Positions 58,998 to 64,000 of a stretch of 64,000 bases of DNA are shown in pieces. Position 1 is the stretch's first letter. Every line of letters begins with the position of its first letter. A program made the position numbers and the translations under genes. Under the pieces are notes generated by a model, which was not told the origin of the DNA, did not search any database, and worked only from the letters and a program-made list of their open reading frames with translations. This DNA is from Catellatospora citrea (lineage in GTDB: Bacteria; Actinomycetota; Actinomycetes; Mycobacteriales; Micromonosporaceae), in NCBI RefSeq assembly GCF_003610235.1, contig NZ_RAPR01000001.1, positions 496,001-560,000 on the forward strand, in the 5' to 3' direction.

Positions 58998-59331
58998 CGT
59001 CAACCTCCAAACTGCTCCAGGGCCCCGATGGGCCACCCAGCAGCCTGCCGACGAACCGCATCAACCAGCGCACATCGTTCTACAGAACCGTCTTCAGGCA
59101 GGCAGGTGAGCAGGACCGCCGGCGTGCCGCCTGCCGCGGATCTCGGCGCGGCGGCCGCTGCGAAATTCGGCCCGATCGCCCCACCGGACCCACCGTTGGG
59201 ACCTCCACCCGCTCGACAGATGATGCCAAGCTGAGTCCCATCCCGACGCAGGGCGCGGCACCAGCGCGAGCAACGCGCGCACGACCGAACACCGGATGCC
59301 GTCGCGTCGCCCATCCACCGATGGAGCAGCC
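58998..59331. other. Divergent intergenic region between RHS gene 2 and the 59332 gene
   Basis: About 330 bases with short unrelated frames only. No hairpin or operator was recognised. Promoters of both divergent genes should lie here. Confidence 0.4.
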
Positions 59332-60216
59332 GTGACCTACCCCGCATGGACCGGCCAGTCGCCGACCGCCCGTATCGTCGGGCACGGCCCGTTCCCCACC
59401 GGACCGCTGATCGAGCCACCGGCCGAGCCGCACCAGCCGCACGCCCACCTGCCGTGGATCGAGGACCGCAACACCAGGGTCGTGGCCGAGGGCACCACGA
59501 ACGTCGCCGTCCCGCTCGTGGCGGGGGCGCTCGGCGCCCAGGGCGCGATCGACCGGGCCGACGGTGCGTTGCGTATCTACCTGCGCCGGGTGGCCGCGTT
59601 CTGCCTGGGACCCCAGCACCACGCCGTCGCCGACCGGCTGCTGCCCGACGGCACCACCACCGCCGCGCCGATCGCCGCGGTCCTCGCCGCGCTGCCGCAC
59701 CAGCTGCCCGGATGGCAGCCGCTGGTCGACGCGGTCCTCAGCGCCACCGCCGCCCCGGCGCAGCGCGTGTGGTCCCGGGAGCGGGCCACGCAGCACGCGG
59801 CTCACCTCAACCGCCTGCGGGGTCAGGTGAGCGCCTTCCTGCTGGCCAACTACCGCGCGCTGCCGTCACCGCCCGACGTCGGCACGGTGCAGGGATGGTT
59901 CCGCTGGTCGGTGCGCGCCGCCCACGACCAGCAGTGGAAGCGGTACGACGACTACCTGAGGTCGGTGGCCGCGTTCTGCGAACCTCGGCTGCCGATGCAG
60001 CAGCCCGCCACCGAACTGGCACAGCGCTCGTTCGACCTCGCCCAGCCGATCTGGCAGGCCGAGGCCATCCGCCAGGAGGCCGCCGCCCGCCTCGCGCTGC
60101 ACCTCAGCCCCGCCGACCTGTCCGCCTGGGCCAACCACCATCTCACCCAGCTGCGTCCCGAGCTGGCCAGACTCCACCAGGCCGTGCTGTACCTGCACTC
60201 CCTGCAACTGATCTAG
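59332..60216 (+). CDS. Conserved hypothetical helical protein
   Basis: The protein has 294 residues. GTG 59332 has GGAG at 59323-59326, six bases upstream; the longer frame from 59296 has none. Residues 1-35 are Pro-rich (YPAWTGQSPTARIVGHGPFPTGPLIEPP), the rest is helical and Ala/Leu-rich, with Trp and Arg at intervals (GWFRWSVRAAHDQQWKRYDDYLRSVAAFCEP). No signal peptide, membrane helix or catalytic motif. The Pro-rich start recalls the Pro-rich proteins of the 33-38 kb operon, but there is no sequence repeat in common. Function unknown. Confidence 0.75.
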   Translation: MTYPAWTGQSPTARIVGHGPFPTGPLIEPPAEPHQPHAHLPWIEDRNTRVVAEGTTNVAVPLVAGALGAQGAIDRADGALRIYLRRVAAFCLGPQHHAVADRLLPDGTTTAAPIAAVLAALPHQLPGWQPLVDAVLSATAAPAQRVWSRERATQHAAHLNRLRGQVSAFLLANYRALPSPPDVGTVQGWFRWSVRAAHDQQWKRYDDYLRSVAAFCEPRLPMQQPATELAQRSFDLAQPIWQAEAIRQEAAARLALHLSPADLSAWANHHLTQLRPELARLHQAVLYLHSLQLI

Positions 60217-60659
60217 ACGGCCTGCCGCGTCACGCCCGCACCACGGGTGGCCGGATCGCGGCGGAGCCCGAGCACGGTCGCGGGCCGGTTGACGTGGTCG
60301 CGGTCCAGTGCGCGCCGCGGTGTCCAGGGCTTGGCCTCGCGGCGGCGGCCGCCGAGCGCGGCACTGATCAGGGTGCGGGTGATCAGGAAGCCAGGCCACC
60401 AGAACGAGCCCAACCTCCCCGTGGCCGGCCCGCCCGCAGCTTCCGGCGCCCCGCATCAGCGGGTGCACATCCGCCCCGCCACCGGCGTCGGTGGCATGAG
60501 TCGTGATTGGCCGGTGCCCCACCCCACCTCAGGACCGGTCCAGCCGGTACCTGTATGCGCATGTCTGTCGTGGACCGTCAGCCGGTCCGGGCCAGACCAC
60601 CATCGGATCGCGGGACCACGGGCGGCGGCGTCGCCCCCGCCGGCCCGCCGGAGGAGCGC
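60217..60659. other. Intergenic region before the STAND gene
   Basis: About 440 bases. A minus-strand frame from 60413 to 60213 (66 codons) could code for a small protein, but its TTG start directly abuts a GGAGG (no spacing) and the product has no recognisable pattern. No terminator-like hairpin was noted. The promoter for the STAND gene should be here. Confidence 0.4.
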
Positions 60660-63206
60660 GTGAAACAGGCGTACGACACCGACCCGCCCGACCCGGCGCG
60701 GGCAGCCAGCCTCGACGAGCTGACCGCGCAGCTGCGACTGCTCAAAGCCTGGGCGGGCGACCCGTCACTCGGCGTCATCACCACCCGGATCAACCGGGTC
60801 CGCGCCGACGCCGGCCTGCCCGCGCACGAGTCGACCCGCAAGAGCACCGTCGCCGGATACTTCTCTCCCGGCCGCAAACGCCTCGACGAGGACCTGTTCA
60901 CCGCGATCGTGGCGGCGCTGCACCCGGCGTCGGGCTACCCGGCACGATGGCGGGCCGCGCTGCGCGCCGTACGGCAGGAGTCCACGACCGCGGCGCTGTT
61001 CGTCGACATCCGCGACCACCTGCCCGAGGTCGGCACGCTCGTCGGCCGCCAGGCAGAGCTGGCACAGATCACCGGCTGGGCCGCCCGGCCCGACCCGCAG
61101 CACGGCACCGTCGTCGCCATCGAAGGCATGGCCGGGGTTGGTAAGACCAGCCTGGCCCTGGCCGCCGCCCGGCACCTCCCGGCCGCCGGACAGCCAGCCG
61201 TCCACCGGCTCTACGTCGACCTGCGCGGCGTCGACGCCGAACGCGGCCCCGTCGACGTCACCGCGGTGCTCGGCGAGTTCCTGCGCCTGCTCGGCGTCCG
61301 CGGCGACGGCGTCCCGGCCGGCCCGCAAGCCCGCGCCGAGGCCTACCGGCGCATCACCCGCCGGCAACCCGTGCTGGTCGTGCTCGACAACGCCCCGGAC
61401 GAGGCGAGCGTGACCGCGCTGCTGCCCGCCGGCCCGCACAGCCTGACCCTGGTCACCAGCCGGCGGCAACTGCCCGGCCTGCACCGGCGCATCCAGCTCA
61501 CCGGACTCGACCCGGCCGACGCCGTGACACTGCTGCGCACCATCGCCGGCCCCGGCCGCGTCGACGCCGAACCCGCGGCAGCGGCCCAGCTGGCACGGCT
61601 GTGCGGGCACCTGCCGCTGGCCCTGGCGGTCAGCGGCGCACAGCTGCGCGAACACCCTGAACTGTCCCTGGCCGACCACGCCGAACACCGCCAGGAACTC
61701 GGCCCCGCAGACGAGGTCGAAGCCTCACTGGCACTGTCCGTACGCGGCCTGCCGCCTGCCGTCGCGGCAACGTGGCGGCTGCTCGGCATCAGCGCGGTCG
61801 CCGGTTTCACCCCCGCGGCCGCGGCCGCGCTGGCCGACACCGACCCCGACACCGCCCGCCGGCACCTCGCCGAGCTGCGCCAAGCCAACCTGCTGCAAGA
61901 CGGCGACCCCCAACGCCTGCACGACGTCGTCCGCGCCTTCGCCGACAGCCAGGCCCGACGCCTCGACCCGCCGAGCCGCCGCCGCGCCGCCCGCCACCGC
62001 CTGTTCGAGCACTACCGGCACGCGGCCGCCGCCGCGATGGACCTGCTCGCACCCCAGGACCACCACCCCCGCCCGGCCGGCCCGCCACCGGGCGGCGACG
62101 TCGTGCACACCTCCCCGGCTGAAGCATTAGCCTGGCTGGACCGGGAGCGCCCACACCTGGTCGCGATCATCCGGCAGGCCGTCGAGACCGGCGAACCCGA
62201 ACACGCCTGGCAGCTGTGCCTGTGCCTGTGGCGGTACTTCTTCGCCGGCCGGTACATCGAGCAGTGGCTGCTGACCCACGAGATCGCCCTCGGCGCGGCG
62301 CGGGCCGCGGGCGCACGCGGCATCGAGGGACAGCTGCTGGTCAGCCTCGGCTCTGCGCAGGCCAGCGCCGGCCGCGCCGAGGCCGCAATCGAGCTGTACA
62401 CCGCCGCGGCCACCGCCCTGCGCGAGGTCGGCGACCGGTCCAACGAGGCACGCGCCGTGGCCAACCTCGGCACCGCGCTGCTGCGGCTGAGCCGGTTCGC
62501 ACCGGCGCGCACCCGCTACCTGGAGGCGATCGACCTGTTCCGCGAACTCGGCGACGACGCGGGGCTGGCGCTGCAGCTGGGCAACCTCGGCGGCGTCGCG
62601 GGCATCTGCGGCGACCATCCGCGCGCCGCGGCGGCGTTCGAGGAGTCGCTGGCGATCTGCCGGGTGGTCGGCGCAGGATACGGCGAGATCAGAGCGTTGA
62701 TCGGGCTCGGTAGCGCCCGCCGGGAACTCGGCGACCAGACCGGCGCCCGCCAGTACCTGCATGCGGCACTGCAGCTGAGCGAAGCGCAGGGGCTGCGCAA
62801 CGAACAGGCCGAAGCGCTGGTGGAACTCGCCCGGCTGCGCGTCCGCGAGGGCGACCCCGACGAGGCCGTCGAGCTGTCCACGCAGGCACTCGACATCGCA
62901 CGGGCACTCGGCGACCCGAACCTGCTCGGCACCGCCTCGACCTGGGCCGCGGCCGCGCACTGCGCCACCGGGCGGCCGGACGTCTCGGTGGCGCTGCTGC
63001 GCGACGCCATCCGGCTGGGCACCGAGACCGCCAACCGGCTGCTGGTCGCGTACGCATACCGGGAACTCTGCCGCGCCGCCACGCTGACCGGCGACGAAGC
63101 CGAAGCCGACCGGTGCCAGGACCGCGCCCGTGAACTGTCCGTCGAACTGGGCGTGCCCGTGCCCTGGCCGTCACCCGCTGAACGGTGCTCCGATGTGCGC
63201 ACATGA
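60660..63206 (+). CDS. STAND-type NB-ARC/TPR ATPase regulator
   Basis: The protein has 848 residues. GTG 60660 is chosen for the GGAGGAGC upstream. Residues 10-110 form the helix-turn-helix-like N-terminal module often found in actinobacterial STAND proteins (SLDELTAQLRLLKAWAG, TVAGYFSPGRKRLDEDLF). The NB-ARC ATPase follows, with Walker A GMAGVGKTS (K162) and Walker B LVVLDN (D243), then GLPLAL-like CGHLPLALAVSG near 320 and a winged-helix region. TPR repeats occupy about 530-840 (NLGTALLRLSRFAPARTRYLEAIDLF-type units). This is the nucleotide-binding and sensor part of AfsR-type activators without the SARP domain, which is supplied by the separate next gene. Likely an ATP-driven switch that senses a ligand through the TPRs. 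Confidence 0.92.
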   Translation: MKQAYDTDPPDPARAASLDELTAQLRLLKAWAGDPSLGVITTRINRVRADAGLPAHESTRKSTVAGYFSPGRKRLDEDLFTAIVAALHPASGYPARWRAALRAVRQESTTAALFVDIRDHLPEVGTLVGRQAELAQITGWAARPDPQHGTVVAIEGMAGVGKTSLALAAARHLPAAGQPAVHRLYVDLRGVDAERGPVDVTAVLGEFLRLLGVRGDGVPAGPQARAEAYRRITRRQPVLVVLDNAPDEASVTALLPAGPHSLTLVTSRRQLPGLHRRIQLTGLDPADAVTLLRTIAGPGRVDAEPAAAAQLARLCGHLPLALAVSGAQLREHPELSLADHAEHRQELGPADEVEASLALSVRGLPPAVAATWRLLGISAVAGFTPAAAAALADTDPDTARRHLAELRQANLLQDGDPQRLHDVVRAFADSQARRLDPPSRRRAARHRLFEHYRHAAAAAMDLLAPQDHHPRPAGPPPGGDVVHTSPAEALAWLDRERPHLVAIIRQAVETGEPEHAWQLCLCLWRYFFAGRYIEQWLLTHEIALGAARAAGARGIEGQLLVSLGSAQASAGRAEAAIELYTAAATALREVGDRSNEARAVANLGTALLRLSRFAPARTRYLEAIDLFRELGDDAGLALQLGNLGGVAGICGDHPRAAAAFEESLAICRVVGAGYGEIRALIGLGSARRELGDQTGARQYLHAALQLSEAQGLRNEQAEALVELARLRVREGDPDEAVELSTQALDIARALGDPNLLGTASTWAAAAHCATGRPDVSVALLRDAIRLGTETANRLLVAYAYRELCRAATLTGDEAEADRCQDRARELSVELGVPVPWPSPAERCSDVRT

Positions 63207-63210
63207 GCGC

Positions 63211-63230
63211 GTACGAGATCGTACGAGATC
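63211..63230 (+). repeat. Perfect 10-bp tandem direct repeat upstream of the SARP gene
   Basis: GTACGAGATC occurs twice head to tail, 87 bases before the SARP start and just after the STAND stop. SARP proteins bind direct repeats spaced by about one helical turn, so this could be an autoregulatory site. The role is inference. Confidence 0.5.
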
Positions 63231-63316
63231 AACGCGCCGGCGGCCCCGCGCTGCGACGATACCCGCACGGATCAGCAGGCGACCGGCCCAGCCGGGCAGC
63301 CAGCGGGGAGGCAGTT

Positions 63317-64000
63317 GTGCAGACGATCAGTATGTTCGGGCCCATGGTCGCCACCGGCGTCGACCTCACCGAGATCGACGCACCACCCCGGCGGGTCCGG
63401 GCGATCCTGGCCATGCTCCTCCTCGAACCGCGGCGCAGCGTGCTACGCCAGCGCATCGGCGACGAACTGTGGGGTGACCGCCCCCCGCCCTCGGCCGCGG
63501 GCAACCTGCGCAACCACCTGGCCACGCTGCGCCAGTGGCTCAACGTGCGCCTGCGGCTCGCCCCGCAGCTGACCACGCAGGGCGAGGTGGTCTCGCTGCG
63601 GCTGTCCGCCGACGTCGGCTTCGACCTGGACGAGTTCCGGACCGCGCTCGACGCCGGGCGCAACGCTCGGGGCGTGGACCCGCACGAGGCCGAGCGCTGC
63701 CTGGACCGCGCGATCGGGGTCCGGCGCGGGCGGCCGTTCCAGGACATCCCGTGCGGCCCGGTGCTGTCGGCGACGGGGGTGCTGCTGGACTCGCTATGGC
63801 AGGCGGCGGTCGAGGAGCACGCGGGTCTGCTGCTGTGGCTCGGCAGGCACGAGCAGGCAAGGGAGAGGCTGCAGTTCTTCGTCGCCGAGCACCCGACCCG
63901 TGAGCGCGCCTGGACGGTGCTGATGGCGGCCTGCCAGGCGAGCGCCGACACGGCCGGCGGCCTGGCGGCATACCGGGCCGCTCGGGCCGCGCTGAACGAC
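63317..64000 (+). CDS. SARP-family transcriptional activator (3' truncated by window edge)
   Basis: GTG 63317 with GGGGAGG upstream opens a frame that runs off the window after 228 residues. The start MQTISMFGPMVATGVDL matches the trans_reg_C (OmpR-like winged helix) domain of SARPs, with RRVRAILAMLLLEPRRSVLRQRIGDELWGDRPPPSAAGNLRNHLATLRQWL (given in part) as its recognition region. From residue 95 the BTAD domain begins (FDLDEFRTALDAGR, AERCLDRAI, RRGRPFQDIP, ALVEEHAGLLLWLGRHEQA-type pattern). SARPs activate secondary-metabolite clusters. It follows the STAND gene by 110 bases and may act with it. Confidence 0.9.
   Translation, partial: MQTISMFGPMVATGVDLTEIDAPPRRVRAILAMLLLEPRRSVLRQRIGDELWGDRPPPSAAGNLRNHLATLRQWLNVRLRLAPQLTTQGEVVSLRLSADVGFDLDEFRTALDAGRNARGVDPHEAERCLDRAIGVRRGRPFQDIPCGPVLSATGVLLDSLWQAAVEEHAGLLLWLGRHEQARERLQFFVAEHPTRERAWTVLMAACQASADTAGGLAAYRAARAALND

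Noticed and set aside
60213..60413. 66-codon minus-strand frame after the 59332 gene
   Set aside because: Start codon abuts the ribosome site without spacing and there is no recognisable pattern; mentioned only in the intergenic entry.
1..64000. CRISPR array, tRNA, rRNA, IS element or integrase
   Set aside because: No regular short repeat with spacers, no cloverleaf-like conserved T-loop seen, no transposase or integrase motif in any supported frame. A dedicated tRNA scan could still find something that I missed by eye.

Overview
The window is high-GC DNA with dense genes, GTG/TTG starts next to GGAGG-type ribosome sites, F420-type and mycoredoxin-like redox proteins, SARP/STAND regulators and many secreted proteins of more than 600 residues. 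This fits a filamentous actinobacterium; Micromonosporaceae (Catellatospora/Micromonospora-like) is my inference from gene style, not from a search. I saw no rRNA, tRNA, CRISPR array, transposase or phage module. All product names come from motifs read by eye.

0-5 kb: the 3' end of a large Ala-rich coiled-coil protein cut by the window edge, a companion gene, a convergent LuxR-type regulator whose receiver has lost its phospho-acceptor, and a small unknown gene. 5.2-9.4 kb: a CBS-domain gene runs straight into a 1241-residue multi-redox protein that joins an FHA domain, an indoleamine 2,3-dioxygenase-like haem domain, an FAD/NAD(P)H reductase and a cytochrome b5 domain. This is the most unusual gene in the window. 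9.5-12.6 kb: a divergent PDZ-like sensor kinase and NarL-type regulator. 12.6-18.8 kb: secreted M4 metallopeptidase, small secreted protein, and GH27 alpha-galactosidase with ricin-type repeats and a promoter/operator that looks LacI-controlled.

18.8-33 kb is a mosaic of housekeeping and stress genes: cyclase/kynurenine-formamidase family, degenerate HNH protein, alpha/beta hydrolase, PPOX-type flavoprotein, glutaredoxin-thioredoxin reductase fusion, membrane protein plus XRE regulator, secreted S1 protease with a choice-of-anchor-like tail, HEAT-repeat protein with a 21-bp tandem repeat, pentapeptide-repeat membrane protein, Ddn-type F420 protein and a HEPN-type protein. 33.2-38.1 kb is a compact four-gene operon of unknown function built around a Pro-rich 854-residue protein that carries an HNH-like H-N-H constellation. 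38.2-41.3 kb encodes a GH38 alpha-mannosidase.

41.5-59.0 kb, all on the minus strand, holds three giant exported proteins: two paralogous RHS/YD-repeat proteins with unrelated C-terminal tails, and a four-LamG protein whose start codon overlaps the stop of the second RHS gene. Strong hairpins separate the units. 59.3-64 kb: an unknown protein, a STAND (NB-ARC/TPR) ATPase and the 5' part of a separate SARP gene preceded by a perfect 10-bp tandem repeat.

The carbohydrate-active enzymes (GH27, GH38), the secreted proteases and the adhesin-like giants suggest a locus for extracellular polymer use and cell-cell contact. The regulators (two LuxR-type, one sensor kinase, XRE, STAND, SARP) look local. 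The window is not a single biosynthetic cluster.
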